The position numbers and the translations under genes are program-made. From positions 1-45,374 of the forward strand of contig JALSID010000379.1 in the NCBI GenBank assembly GCA_026981825.1: a stretch of DNA of 45,374 nucleotides. The letters run 5' to 3'. Origin of the DNA: Planctomycetota bacterium. GTDB lineage: Bacteria > Planctomycetota > Planctomycetia > JALXBF01. Below the pieces are notes generated by a model. That model did not search any database. It saw only the letters and a program-made list of their open reading frames with translations, and was not told where the DNA came from. Below are positions 33,734 through 43,117 of this stretch, piece after piece. Positions within the stretch are counted from its first letter, which is position 1, and each line of letters begins with the position of its first letter.

Positions 33734-34538
33734 GATGTCAGGCGTAATCGATGCCTTGTGCCGCCGCTATGGGGTTGAAGACATACGGAGCTTGCGCCGG
33801 GCGTTGATCGAAGCGGAAGACAAGCAGCTCGGTCGGCCGGTACTGATGCGGCTCTTCCACGATCTGCCCCGTTGGCGTCGCGTGGCGCAGGTGGCTGCGC
33901 TCCGCCGGATCCGGTCGATTCGTCACCCCAACATCGTGTGGCTGTGGAACTACGCGTTGTTGCCAGATGGCACGGTTGTGCACGTTTTGGAGCGTCTCGG
34001 CGGCCCGACGGTGGCGGACGTGATCCGTCCGGGGCAGGGGATAGATCGGCGGGAAGCGGCGAGGATTGTCCTTGAGGCGGCTCGTGGGCTGGGGGCGTTG
34101 CATGAAGCGGGCGTCGTGCATGGGGACGTTTCGCCGTCGAATCTCCTTTTGGATCGGGCGACGGTGAAGCTGGGCGACTACGAATTCGCCACCGTCGTGG
34201 ATCATGTCCCTCGAGCCGCGGAGGGGCTTTACAGTGGGACGCCGGCCTACACGGCGCCGGAGCTTGCCAGTGGCTGCGGCTTCCCCACGCCTCAATCCGA
34301 CCTTTATTCGCTCGGTTGTGTGTATTACGAGTTGCTAACGGGGCGGCCGCCCCATGTCGCGGGGTCGGTGCTGGAGGCACTGTACTTGCATGCGACGGCG
34401 GACGTTCCCGATGCGCGCCGGTGGCGCCCGGATCTTTCGGATGCGGAGGTCGAGCTGCTGGGGCGCCTCTTGGCTCGGATTCCGGCACAGCGCGTCGGGT
34501 CCGCAAGGGAACTGGTGGATCTGCTCGGAGCGTTGTAA
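33717..34538 (+). CDS. Degenerate Hanks-type serine/threonine protein kinase (probable pseudokinase)
   Basis: The product is 273 residues with a clear kinase C-lobe: VVHGDVSPSNLLL (H135, D137, N142), GTPAYTAPEL (APE at 180-182) and SDLYSLGCVYYELLTGRPP. The N-lobe is eroded. No Gly-rich GxGxxG loop is seen, the beta-3 lysine of 'VALK' is R45 (GRPVLMRLF), and the helix-C glutamate position reads Gln (AQVAALRRI). HRD is HGD and DFG is D154-Y-E. Such losses usually mean weak or no phosphotransfer, so a scaffold or regulatory role is inferred. There is no membrane helix or sensor domain. The start at 33717 overlaps the MFS gene by 17 bp; ATG 33735, one base after the MFS stop, is an equally good start. 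Coupling to the transporter is therefore likely. Confidence 0.85.
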   Translation: MWRRDEMSGVIDALCRRYGVEDIRSLRRALIEAEDKQLGRPVLMRLFHDLPRWRRVAQVAALRRIRSIRHPNIVWLWNYALLPDGTVVHVLERLGGPTVADVIRPGQGIDRREAARIVLEAARGLGALHEAGVVHGDVSPSNLLLDRATVKLGDYEFATVVDHVPRAAEGLYSGTPAYTAPELASGCGFPTPQSDLYSLGCVYYELLTGRPPHVAGSVLEALYLHATADVPDARRWRPDLSDAEVELLGRLLARIPAQRVGSARELVDLLGAL

Positions 34539-34869
34539 GTTCCGGGTTGCTGCGGCGGTGGTTTTGGATTGCCCCGCGCGCCAGGCTCAGGTCGCAGGCG
34601 GTGCCTCCGAACTCTGGAGGCAGAAGCAGAGGCTGGGACGTTGGTTCTGCTACAACGCTCGCTACTGGTCAGACTTGCCTGAACCGCTATTAATGGATCA
34701 GAACACCAGGCGGCGTAACCGGGCCTGGCGATGGGCAGGCTGGATGGTGAGAGTTTGAGGAATCCTGCAGCGCGTGGAGCGTGGAACGCGGTCTGTGCCG
34801 AGCAGGTCTACTGAGGAAAGCGTTTCCGAGGATAGAGACGCCAACAAAGGAGATCTCCGAGGCAGGATC
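34539..34869. other. Gene-free stretch before the DksA-like gene
   Basis: These 331 bases hold no convincing coding frame. TATTAA at 34688-34693 could be a -10 element for the downstream gene, but the -35 position is poor. No terminator with a T-run is seen after the kinase-like gene. Confidence 0.35.
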
Positions 34870-35529
34870 ATGAGCGCAAAGAAGAAGAAAGCCGCCAAGA
34901 AAGCAGCGAGCAAGAAGAAGGCTCCGAAGGCGAGCGGGTCGAAGAAGGGGGCTCAGACCGGGCAGCAGGCGGGCAAGAAGCGTGCGGCCCGGCAAAAGTC
35001 TCCGAAATCGCTGTACAAGAAGATTGAGGAGCAGCTCCTGCAGCGGCGCGAGGAGTTGTTACAGCAGATCGCTGGCGAGGTCGGATTGCTGCAGCGGGAC
35101 GCACTCTCCTCCGTTGGAGACTCTGCGGATCAGGCGGCCAGCGCGATCCAGGAAGAGCTGTACTCGCAGCTCGCCGAGATCGAGGGTCAGGAGCTGCGGA
35201 AGATCGACAATGCGTTGCAGCGGATCCGTGAAGGGACGTACGGCATTTGCGAGGACTGCGGGCGGGAGATCCCCATCGGGCGGCTCCAGATCATGCCCTA
35301 TACGACGCTGTGCGTGGATTGTCAGGCTCGACAGGAAGAGGAGGAGGAGGCTGAAGGGGGCACCTACACGGGAACAGCCGCCTGGGTTCGAGCGGCGGAG
35401 TTGGAGACTTTGACGGCAGAAGAGGAGGAACAGCCGCGATCGGTCGACACCACCGAGAAGGACCTTGAGGAGGACGAAGAGGAGCTGGACACGATGGAGA
35501 CGGAAGAAAGCGAGGAGGAGGAAGAGTAA
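34870..35529 (+). CDS. DksA/TraR-type zinc-finger protein with Lys-rich head and acidic tail
   Basis: The product is 219 residues. The start at 34870 (MSAKKKKAAKKAASKKK) has GAGG upstream; an earlier in-frame ATG at 34774 adds 32 unlikely residues. Residues 1-48 are a Lys/Ala-rich basic tail like histone H1 or PAAKK repeats. Residues about 50-125 form a DksA-like coiled coil, and the C4 zinc finger is C127-x2-C130-x17-C148-x2-C151 in YGICEDCG...LCVDCQ. Residues about 155-219 are extremely acidic. DksA/TraR proteins bind the RNA polymerase secondary channel. The usual DksA coiled-coil tip acidic pair is not clearly present, though GDSADQAA may be the tip. The basic head suggests DNA or RNA binding, which is inference. 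Confidence 0.85.
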   Translation: MSAKKKKAAKKAASKKKAPKASGSKKGAQTGQQAGKKRAARQKSPKSLYKKIEEQLLQRREELLQQIAGEVGLLQRDALSSVGDSADQAASAIQEELYSQLAEIEGQELRKIDNALQRIREGTYGICEDCGREIPIGRLQIMPYTTLCVDCQARQEEEEEAEGGTYTGTAAWVRAAELETLTAEEEEQPRSVDTTEKDLEEDEEELDTMETEESEEEEE

Positions 35530-35603
35530 GGGGGGTGATCTGGGGTTCCCGGGCGCCGCGCCGGCAAGCGCTGGTGCAGGTGAGCTGCGAGTGGCGCGGC
35601 CGG

Positions 35604-35609
35604 TAGAAT
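35604..35609 (+). promoter_or_regulatory. Possible -10 box of the tRNA-Ser gene
   Basis: TAGAAT lies 18 bp before the mature tRNA 5' end and matches the -10 consensus at five of six positions. The -35 region 17 bp further upstream is poor, so this is tentative. Confidence 0.3.
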
Positions 35610-35626
35610 CACGTAGGAGTTCGGTT

Positions 35627-35715
35627 GGAGAGGTGCCAGAGCGGCCGAATGGGCCGGTTTCGAAAACCGGTGGCCCCGTTTTCGGGGCCCGTGGGTTCGA
35701 ATCCCACCCTCTCCG
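35627..35715 (+). tRNA. tRNA-Ser (anticodon CGA)
   Basis: The acceptor arms GGAGAGG (35627-35633) and CCTCTCC (35708-35714) pair perfectly, with discriminator G at 35715. The anticodon stem CCGGT/ACCGG encloses loop TTCGAAA, giving anticodon CGA (35661-35663), which reads UCG. A long variable arm (GGCCCCGTTTTCGGGGCC) marks it as a class II tRNA, and the T arm GTGGGTTCGAATCCCAC is canonical. CCA is not encoded. Bases after the tRNA up to 35938 hold nothing I recognise apart from a TTGACA at 35841 with no matching -10. Confidence 0.97.
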
Positions 35716-35938
35716 CTTCGCGTTGGTGACGCGTGCGGTTCGGCTTGCTGCCCCGTTTACGGAATCTGCCTGTCGGGCTGGCCAGCAGGTGGCGGCGGCT
35801 GCGGCAAGCCACTTGTCCGCGGACCCGCCTTTTGTAAGAATTGACATGTGTTGATGGGTCGGGCCTGCGCTGTGGTGTTCTGGTACTAACGATCGGCCAC
35901 CGAGTTCTCCCCGCGAAGCTTGTCGGAGGAGCGGAGTG

Positions 35939-38900
35939 ATGACTCCGAGCCAAACCCGCCACTGGGTACTTGCCCTTCTCCTTGCCGCAACGGTCCTGTT
36001 GCTTCCGACGCTCGGTTATGGCGAAGAGGACGAAGCCCCTCGTGTGAGCTATTACCGGCAGATTCGGCCCATTTTCCAGGCTCACTGCTGGGGCTGTCAT
36101 CAACCGGCCCAGGCCAAGGGCAAGTATGTCATGACGGAATTCGACAAGCTGTTGGCCGGGGGAGAGAGCGGTGAGCCGGCCATCGTACCGGGCAAACCGG
36201 ACGAGAGCTTACTGGTGGAGTTGATCACTCCGCTGGGGGACACTGCCGAAATGCCCAAGGGGAAGCCGCCCCTTCGTGCCGAGCAGATCGAGCTGATTCG
36301 GCGGTGGATTGCTCAGGGGGCAGAAGACGACAGCCCCGCCAGTGAGGGGATTCAATACGATGTGGAGCACCCGCCGATCTACACCCGTCCCCCTGTGGTC
36401 ACCTCCGTGGACTTCTCGCCCGACGGTTCGCTCCTTGCGATCGCAGGTTATCACGAGGTCTTCCTGTATCGCATCACGGTGCCGCAGGAGGAAGCTGGCG
36501 CCGTCAAGACGGAGCTGGTAGGTCGACTGATCGGGATGTCGCCGCGGATTCAGAAGGTACAGTTCTCCCCTGACGGCAAGCGGCTTGCCGTGGCTGCCGG
36601 CAAACCTGCCCGGTTGGGGGAGGTTCAGATCTGGTCGGTGGAGTCCCAGAAGCTGCTGCTCTCGGTGCCGGTAACCTACGACACGGTCTACGGCGTGAGC
36701 TGGTCTCCGGATGGGAAGCTCCTTGCGTTCGGTTGTGCGGACAACACGTTGCGCGCGATCGATACGGAGAGCGGGAAAGAGGTTCTTTACCAGGGGGCAC
36801 ATGAGGATTGGGTTCTGGACACGGTCTTTTCGAAGGACGGTTCCCATATTGTCTCCGTTAGCCGGGATCGGTCGGTGAAGCTGACCGAGGTGGCGTCGCA
36901 GCGGTTCATCGACAACATCACCTCCATCACCCCGGGCGCCCTGAAGGGGGGTGTACAAGCGGTTGTTCGTCATCCCGAGGGGGACTTTGTCCTGGTTGGT
37001 GGTGCGGACGGTGTGCCCAAGTTGTATCGGATCTTCCGGCAGACGAAGCGGGTGATTGGGGACGACGCGAACCTGGTCAAGAAGTTCCCTCGGCTCAAGG
37101 GGAGGATATTCGCAGTCGACGTCAGTCCGGATGGTAAGCGAGCTCTTGCAGCCAGCAGCCTGAATGGGCGCGGGGAACTGGCGCTGTACGAGTTCAGCTT
37201 CGACCGCGATATACCGCCGGACATAAAGAAGATCTGCGAGAAGGTGGTGACGACGCGGACTCCTGAGGAGAAGAAGAAGCTCGAGGAGTACCGCACGAGC
37301 AATGTGAAGTTGCTGGCGAAGGTCGAGGTGCCGACCACGGGGTTGTACAGCGCCGCCTTCTCCAGCGATGGTCGTCTCGTGGCCGTCGGTGGTGCGGACG
37401 GGTTGGTGCGGCTGTTCCGTGGGGAGGATCTGTCCAAGCTGGGTGAGTTCTCGCCTGTTCCGAAAGAGTCGGTTGCTGAAGCGACCGAGGTTGCTCAGCA
37501 GAAGCGGATCGACGGGGCGATCACGTCGGCGATCCAGTGGGCGGAGAGCAACGCTGTCGTTGCGAAGGAGGCCCTGCCGTCTCCGGCCACGGTGAAAGAG
37601 ATCACGGTATCGCCCCCCGCGGCGACCATTCGATTCCGTTACGACACGATCCAGTTCGTCGTCATGGCCCAAACGGCCGATGGCCGCAGTTACGACGTGA
37701 CGCGTGCGGTGAAGGTCAGTGCCGACAGTGACATTGTCGCCGTCTCGCCGAACGGGCAACTGCGTCCCAAAGCGGACGGCAAGGTCACGTTGACCTTCAA
37801 GTACGGCGAGCACGTGGCCAAGGCGGTGGTGACCGTTGAGGCGTTCTCGGTTCCCTACCACGTGGACTTTGTGCGGGACGTCATGCCGGTTCTGTCCCGG
37901 GCAGGTTGCAATGCGGGCACGTGCCATGGCGCTGCCAAAGGGAAGGCCGGCTTCAAGTTGTCGCTGCGAGGTAACGATCCGGTGTTCGATTATCGGGCTT
38001 TCACCGACGACCACGCCGGCCGCCGCGTGAACCTGGCTGCTCCTGAGGATTCGTTGATGCTGTTGAAAGCCACGGCGACGGTGCCCCACATGGGCGGTCA
38101 GGCGATCCGCCCCGGCTCGCCCGACTACGAAATCGTCCGTCGCTGGATCGCTGAGGGAGCTGCTTTCGATCGTAGCTCCCAGCGCGTGGCTTCGATTCGA
38201 ATCGAACCATCCACGCCGATTGTCTGGGACATCGGGAACATGCAACAGTTTCGGGTGATCGCCACCTACCCGGACGGAACGGAGCGGGACGTCACCTCGC
38301 ACGCTTTCGTGACCAGTGGTAACACCGACGTGGCTGAGGAGGTCGGGCAGGGGCTGCTGCGGAGCCTGCGGCGCGGGGAGTCCCCGGTGCTGGCGCGCTA
38401 CGAAGGTTGCTATGCCTCGACCACACTGATCGTCATGGGCAACCGCGAAGGCTTCGTCTGGAATGACCCGCCGGTGTACAACTTCATCGATGAGCTTGTC
38501 GATAAGAAGCTCAAACTCACCAGGACGCTCCCCTCGCCGCTCTGCTCGGATGCGGAGTTCATCCGCCGGGTCTACCTGGACCTGACCGGGCTGCCCCCGT
38601 CGATGGAAGAGGTGGAGAAGTTCCTGGCCGACTCCCGGCCCACGAAAGTGAAGCGAGACGAGTTGGTTGACCGGTTGGTAGGGAGTGAGGCGTACGTCGA
38701 GTACTGGACGAACAAGTGGGCGGATCTGCTGCAGGTGAACCGGAAATACCTTGGCGTCGAGGGGGCTAAAGCGTTCCGGAACTGGATCCGGGAACAGATC
38801 AAGAACAACACCCCGTACAACCAGTTCGTGTACCAGATCCTGACGGCATCTGGCTCGAACCGGGAAAACCCGCCCGCATCTTACTTTAAGATCCACCGCA

Positions 38901-41104
38901 CTCCGGACCAGCTTGTAGAAACAACCACCCATCTTTTCCTGGCGATCCGGTTCAACTGTAACAAGTGCCATGACCATCCGTTCGAACGTTGGAACCAGCG
39001 GCAGTATTACGAGTTAGCTGCTTTCTTCGGCCAGGTGCGGCTGAAGCGTGACCCGGCCAGTGGGGACCGTAAGGTGGGGGGAACGGCGGTCGAAGGGCCA
39101 AAACCGCTGTTCGAAATTGTTGAAGATGCGGATAGTGGCGTGGTTTACTACGGCGAGACAGAGGAGGTTGCGCCGCCCAAGTTCCCGTTCACGTGCGAGT
39201 ACAAGGAGCGGGAAGGCGCGCCGTTACGGGTGCGGCTTGCCAACTGGCTGACCTCACCCGATAACCCCTACTTTGCCCGCAGCTATGTCAATCGCGTTTG
39301 GGCGTACCTGATGGGGCGAGGCTTCATCGAGCCGATCGATGACATCCGTGCCGGCAACCCACCCACCAACTCAGAGCTTCTGGACCGTCTCACCGAGGAG
39401 TTCATCCAATCGGGCTGGGATGTGCAGCACTTGATCAAGCTCATCTGCAAGTCCCGGACCTACCAGTTGTCGAGCGAGACCAACAAGTGGAACGAGGACG
39501 ACACCATCAACTACTCGCATTACATCCCCAAACGGCTACCGGCGGAAGCTCTCCTTGATGCCATCTTCGCCGTCACCGGGTCGACTCCGAAGTTCCCGGG
39601 AGCTTCGCCCGGCACACGCGCCGTGGCGCTGCTCGATCCGGCGCAGAAAGATCCCGCCGGTTTTCTGGAGAAGTTCGGTCGGCCGCCGCGGGAGAGTCCG
39701 TGCGAGTGCGAGCGGTCCACGAACATCGACATGGGTGCTGTGCTAGCACTGATCAGCAGCAGTGTCGTCGAAGGGGCGATTGTTGATCCCAACAACGCGA
39801 TCGCGAAACTCGTGCAGCAGGAGTCGAACGATGAGGAACTCGTGCGGAAGCTGTTCTTGCGTGTGCTGAACCGACCACCACGTCCTGATGAATTGAAGGA
39901 GTGCGTCGAGTTCATCCGAACGGCGCCGCAGACTCACGAACAGCTCGTGGCGGAGCTCGATGCCTTGGAAGCGAAGTACCGTCCGACTCTGGAAAAACTC
40001 GAGGCCGAACGGCAGGAGCGGATCGCCAAGGCACGGGCGGAGTTGGAGGCGTACAAACAGAAGATTGCGCCACGGGTTGAGGAGCAGAAGAAGGCGCGAG
40101 CGGCCCGGATTGCCGAGGCGGAAGCGGCGATCCAGGCGTACGAGGAAGCGTTGCCCGCCCGCGTCATTCAGTGGCTCTCGGCAAAGCAATTCGAGGTTGC
40201 CTGGAGTGTGCTGACGCCGGCCAAGCTAGAAGTGGACGGCCCCCAGAAGCTCGTGGCCGAGGACGGCGGCGTCATCTTCTCGAAGGGGGGCAATGGAAAG
40301 GGCACTTACAAGATCACTGCGGAGTCGGACTTGCGTGCGATTACGGCTCTGCGTCTGGAGGTGCTCACGGACAAACGGTTGCCCAACAAGGGGCCGGGAC
40401 GTGCACCGAATGGCAACTTCGTCCTGAGCGAACTGCGCGTTTATGTTGCTCCGAAGGATAACCCCGATGCCAGGCGGGAGGTCACGTTCGCCGGTGCCCT
40501 GGCGGACTTCAGTCAGAAGAACTACGCGGTGGAAACCGCCATCGATGGTAAGGTGCAGCCTCGGAACAACGGCTGGGCCGTGGCGCCTCAGACCGGCAAG
40601 GATCACGTAGCGGTGTTCATCTTCGCCGAACCGGTCGGTTTCGACAGTGGCACCATCCTGACTGTTGAGATGAACCACTCCTATGCCGATGGTCGGCACT
40701 CGATTGGGAAGTTCAGGCTGAGCGTCACGGGCAGCACGGGACCGATCCTGCTGGAGGGCCTGCCTGACGAGATCGCTAAGATCACGGAGAAACCGGCGGA
40801 AGAGTGGTCGGATCAGGACAGGGAGCTTGTGCAGAAGTTCTACAAGGAGAACGATCCTGAGTACAAGCGACTGGTGGCTCGGCTGAACGAGGCCAAGAAG
40901 CCGCTCCCGGAAGATCCCAAGCTCAGGGAACTTCAGGCCAAGGTTGCCGAGGCGGAGCGGCCGGTGCCGATTCCGCCGGATCTGAAAGAGCTCAGGCGTG
41001 CCGTGGAGTTGAGCAAGAAGGACCTGGAGAACTACCGACTTTCGGCGGCGCAGGATATCGTGTGGGCCCTGATCAACACGCCGGAGTTCTTGTTCAACCA
41101 CTAG
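35939..41104 (+). CDS. Large PSCyt1-WD40-DUF1549-DUF1553 planctomycete cytochrome/surface protein
   Basis: The product is about 1721 residues with a signal peptide (about 8-28). Domains in order: a PSCyt1 cytochrome-like module with C50-W-G-C53-H54; a WD40-type propeller (about 135-510, repeats such as VDFSPDGSLLAIAG); a short helical linker; a BIG2-like beta domain (about 545-635); a second cytochrome-like motif C657-NAGT-C662-H663 (C-X4-CH); another BIG2-like domain (about 750-830); DUF1549 (about 845-1060, with C1007-N-K-C1010-H-D-H-P-F); and DUF1553 (about 1095 to the end, starting NWLTSPDNPYFARSYVNRVW). Coiled coils and a beta domain containing GPGRAPNGNFVLSELRVY are inserted before the terminal WALINTPEFLFNH. 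The family is abundant in planctomycetes; its function is not settled, but an exported redox or polysaccharide-handling role is proposed. A GGAG lies just upstream; GTG 35936 is an alternative start. The DUF1501 gene follows after 98 bp. Confidence 0.93.
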   Translation: MTPSQTRHWVLALLLAATVLLLPTLGYGEEDEAPRVSYYRQIRPIFQAHCWGCHQPAQAKGKYVMTEFDKLLAGGESGEPAIVPGKPDESLLVELITPLGDTAEMPKGKPPLRAEQIELIRRWIAQGAEDDSPASEGIQYDVEHPPIYTRPPVVTSVDFSPDGSLLAIAGYHEVFLYRITVPQEEAGAVKTELVGRLIGMSPRIQKVQFSPDGKRLAVAAGKPARLGEVQIWSVESQKLLLSVPVTYDTVYGVSWSPDGKLLAFGCADNTLRAIDTESGKEVLYQGAHEDWVLDTVFSKDGSHIVSVSRDRSVKLTEVASQRFIDNITSITPGALKGGVQAVVRHPEGDFVLVGGADGVPKLYRIFRQTKRVIGDDANLVKKFPRLKGRIFAVDVSPDGKRALAASSLNGRGELALYEFSFDRDIPPDIKKICEKVVTTRTPEEKKKLEEYRTSNVKLLAKVEVPTTGLYSAAFSSDGRLVAVGGADGLVRLFRGEDLSKLGEFSPVPKESVAEATEVAQQKRIDGAITSAIQWAESNAVVAKEALPSPATVKEITVSPPAATIRFRYDTIQFVVMAQTADGRSYDVTRAVKVSADSDIVAVSPNGQLRPKADGKVTLTFKYGEHVAKAVVTVEAFSVPYHVDFVRDVMPVLSRAGCNAGTCHGAAKGKAGFKLSLRGNDPVFDYRAFTDDHAGRRVNLAAPEDSLMLLKATATVPHMGGQAIRPGSPDYEIVRRWIAEGAAFDRSSQRVASIRIEPSTPIVWDIGNMQQFRVIATYPDGTERDVTSHAFVTSGNTDVAEEVGQGLLRSLRRGESPVLARYEGCYASTTLIVMGNREGFVWNDPPVYNFIDELVDKKLKLTRTLPSPLCSDAEFIRRVYLDLTGLPPSMEEVEKFLADSRPTKVKRDELVDRLVGSEAYVEYWTNKWADLLQVNRKYLGVEGAKAFRNWIREQIKNNTPYNQFVYQILTASGSNRENPPASYFKIHRTPDQLVETTTHLFLAIRFNCNKCHDHPFERWNQRQYYELAAFFGQVRLKRDPASGDRKVGGTAVEGPKPLFEIVEDADSGVVYYGETEEVAPPKFPFTCEYKEREGAPLRVRLANWLTSPDNPYFARSYVNRVWAYLMGRGFIEPIDDIRAGNPPTNSELLDRLTEEFIQSGWDVQHLIKLICKSRTYQLSSETNKWNEDDTINYSHYIPKRLPAEALLDAIFAVTGSTPKFPGASPGTRAVALLDPAQKDPAGFLEKFGRPPRESPCECERSTNIDMGAVLALISSSVVEGAIVDPNNAIAKLVQQESNDEELVRKLFLRVLNRPPRPDELKECVEFIRTAPQTHEQLVAELDALEAKYRPTLEKLEAERQERIAKARAELEAYKQKIAPRVEEQKKARAARIAEAEAAIQAYEEALPARVIQWLSAKQFEVAWSVLTPAKLEVDGPQKLVAEDGGVIFSKGGNGKGTYKITAESDLRAITALRLEVLTDKRLPNKGPGRAPNGNFVLSELRVYVAPKDNPDARREVTFAGALADFSQKNYAVETAIDGKVQPRNNGWAVAPQTGKDHVAVFIFAEPVGFDSGTILTVEMNHSYADGRHSIGKFRLSVTGSTGPILLEGLPDEIAKITEKPAEEWSDQDRELVQKFYKENDPEYKRLVARLNEAKKPLPEDPKLRELQAKVAEAERPVPIPPDLKELRRAVELSKKDLENYRLSAAQDIVWALINTPEFLFNH

Positions 41105-41202
41105 TACGCTGGTCGATCTCTATTGGGAAGGTGTGGTTTGAGCGAGTGTTGGCCGCGGATGGTTAAAGCGGTGCTACGGGAGTAGCGCCGGGGAGAGAAG
41201 CG

Positions 41203-42663
41203 ATGCTGGTAATTCCGGGACCCGCTGGAAAAGATCTGTGCGATGAAAAGACGATCTCGCGCCGCGAGATCCTTCGCGTGGGCGGATCATCGTTGCTCGG
41301 TCTAACGCTCGGCTCGATGCTTCGCCTGAAGGATGCCTCAGCCGCCGAAGGCGGTGGGCCTGGGTGGAACTCGGCGAAGCACATCATTATGGTTTTCCTG
41401 CAGGGGGGGCCGAGCCACCTGGATCTATGGGATCCCAAGGAGAACGTCCCCGACAACATCCGGAGCGTGTTTAAACCGATCTCGACTAAGCTGCCTGGGG
41501 TGAAGTTCACCGAGCTGCTCCCCCAGTTGGCCCAGGTTACTGATAAGGTGACCTTGATCCGGTCGATGAGCTACACGCCGGTTGGGCTGTTTAACCACAC
41601 GGCTGCAATCTACCAGATGATGACGGGGTACACGACCGACAAGGTCAGTCCGTCGGGCCAGCTTGAGCCTCCATCGCCGGCGGATTTCCCCAATTTCGGT
41701 GCGTGGATCACCAAGTTCAAGCCGGTCACCGAGCCTATGCTGCCGTTCGTGATGATGCCCCGTCCGCTGCAAGAAAGTAACGTAGTCAACAAAGGGGGAA
41801 CGGCCGGCTTCCTCGGTCGAGCCTACGACCCGTACTACCTGTTCCCTGAGGGTGACGACATGGACATGAACAAGATGGATCGGATCAGGGTCGACGACCT
41901 TGACCTCCGGCCCCATCTGTATGCTGCCCGGATGCGGCGCCGCGCACGTCTGCGCGAGATCCTTGACAAGGGTATGTCGCGCCTGGACAAGGCGGTCGCC
42001 AGCTACAACCTGGACGAGTACTACAGCCGCGCCTTGGAGCTCATCATCTCTCGTCGGGCGCGGAATGCCTTCGATCTTTCTCAAGAACCGGACAAGGTGC
42101 GGGATCGTTATGGTCGGAATACGTTCGGGCAGAGCTGCTTGCTGGCGCGACGTCTCATCGAGGCTGGTACCCGCGTCGTGGAGGTGATCTGGCCCAAAGT
42201 CGCCAACTCGGACAATCACTCGTGGGATGTGCACGTGAACCTGAATTACCGGATGAAGAATCAGGCCGCCCCGATGTTCGACCAGGGGATGTCTGCTTTG
42301 ATTGAAGACCTCGATCAACGTGGACTACTGGACGAGACTCTGGTTGTGGCCGTGGGCGAATTCGGCCGCAGTCCGCAGAAGGGGGTGAGCACCTCCGGCA
42401 ATGGAAATTCCCCGGACGGTCGTGACCACTGGCCCTACTGCTACACAGCCCTGATTGCGGGTGCCGGTATCCAGCGGGGCGCCGTCTACGGTGAATCGGA
42501 CAAGACCGGTTCCAGCCCGCGCAAGGACCCGGTTCACCCCATGGATCTGCTGGCCACGATCTACCACTGCTTCGGGATCAAACCCGATACGATCGTCTAC
42601 AACCATCTGCAACAACCCCGTGAACTGGTGAAAGGCCATGTGGTGACCGGCCTGATGGGCTAA
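41203..42663 (+). CDS. DUF1501 family Tat-exported protein
   Basis: The product is 486 residues, a member of the DUF1501 family related to the alkaline phosphatase/sulfatase superfamily. A twin-arginine signal lies at about 22-42 ([20 protein letters not shown]). The family signatures are clear: [19 protein letters not shown] at about 62-80, [21 protein letters not shown], and the C-terminal [12 protein letters not shown] with [18 protein letters not shown] and an aspartate/histidine set suited to metal binding. DUF1501 genes usually sit directly after DUF1549/DUF1553 genes in planctomycetes, as here, and probably work on the same unknown extracytoplasmic process. ATG 41203 has GGGGAGAGAAG upstream. 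An intrinsic terminator follows the gene. Confidence 0.93.
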   Translation: MLVIPGPAGKDLCDEKTISRREILRVGGSSLLGLTLGSMLRLKDASAAEGGGPGWNSAKHIIMVFLQGGPSHLDLWDPKENVPDNIRSVFKPISTKLPGVKFTELLPQLAQVTDKVTLIRSMSYTPVGLFNHTAAIYQMMTGYTTDKVSPSGQLEPPSPADFPNFGAWITKFKPVTEPMLPFVMMPRPLQESNVVNKGGTAGFLGRAYDPYYLFPEGDDMDMNKMDRIRVDDLDLRPHLYAARMRRRARLREILDKGMSRLDKAVASYNLDEYYSRALELIISRRARNAFDLSQEPDKVRDRYGRNTFGQSCLLARRLIEAGTRVVEVIWPKVANSDNHSWDVHVNLNYRMKNQAAPMFDQGMSALIEDLDQRGLLDETLVVAVGEFGRSPQKGVSTSGNGNSPDGRDHWPYCYTALIAGAGIQRGAVYGESDKTGSSPRKDPVHPMDLLATIYHCFGIKPDTIVYNHLQQPRELVKGHVVTGLMG

Positions 42664-42735
42664 GAACAACTACCAGGCATACAGGGAAGCAGCACTCCTT
42701 TCTCCGATCCGCCGCGCGGCCAAGGCCAGGCGACG

Positions 42736-42762
42736 GCCCCCTCAACTGCGAGGGGGCTTTTT
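42736..42762 (+). terminator. Intrinsic terminator of the DUF1549/DUF1501 operon
   Basis: GCCCCCTC (42736-42743) and GAGGGGGC (42750-42757) form a perfect 8-bp stem with a 6-base loop, followed at once by TTTTT. It lies 73 bp after the DUF1501 stop. Confidence 0.9.
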
Positions 42763-42964
42763 CCTTCACCTTCCAGCGTGTGCTCATCCCCTCGCTTACC
42801 CCCTTTAATGCAGCGTCTCCCCAAGGAACGCCACAGAATGGTGCGAGGTTCCAGCCTGTCGCCTACGATCGCACTGGGCCAGGGAGCCGAGCCGTGCGCC
42901 GGGGGGCCTCTGGGGAGCGACGCTGGCGGGCCCGCCCGCGCCGTCGTCCTGGTCTAGAACGCCC

Positions 42965-42993
42965 TTGACCGCAGCCTCAGCGACGACTATGAT
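42965..42993 (+). promoter_or_regulatory. Strong sigma-70-type promoter of the second DUF1549/DUF1553 gene
   Basis: TTGACC (42965-42970) and TATGAT (42988-42993) have an exact 17-bp spacer. Each box differs from the consensus at one position. The ATG of the downstream gene is at 43118, giving a 5' leader of about 115 bases without recognised elements. The remainder of 42664-43117 holds the terminator upstream and no gene. Confidence 0.72.
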
Positions 42994-43117
42994 ACATAAG
43001 CAGACATTGATGGATATTGCTTCCCGCCAAGCGCTCACTCTTCGTTAGCTGCCTGCCGAAACGGACGCTCCTACGCGAGCAACAAGCGCTCCGGCCTTGC
43101 GACGAAGGAGACGCACC

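Noticed and set aside
35841..35846. TTGACA as the -35 box for the PSCyt1 gene
   Set aside because: No acceptable -10 box lies 16-18 bp downstream, so the match is probably chance.
36209..38977. A 922-codon open frame on the minus strand
   Set aside because: It lies entirely inside the well-supported PSCyt1-WD40-DUF1549 gene on the other strand and is a by-product of high GC. The product is Arg/His/Pro/Val-rich with no domain.
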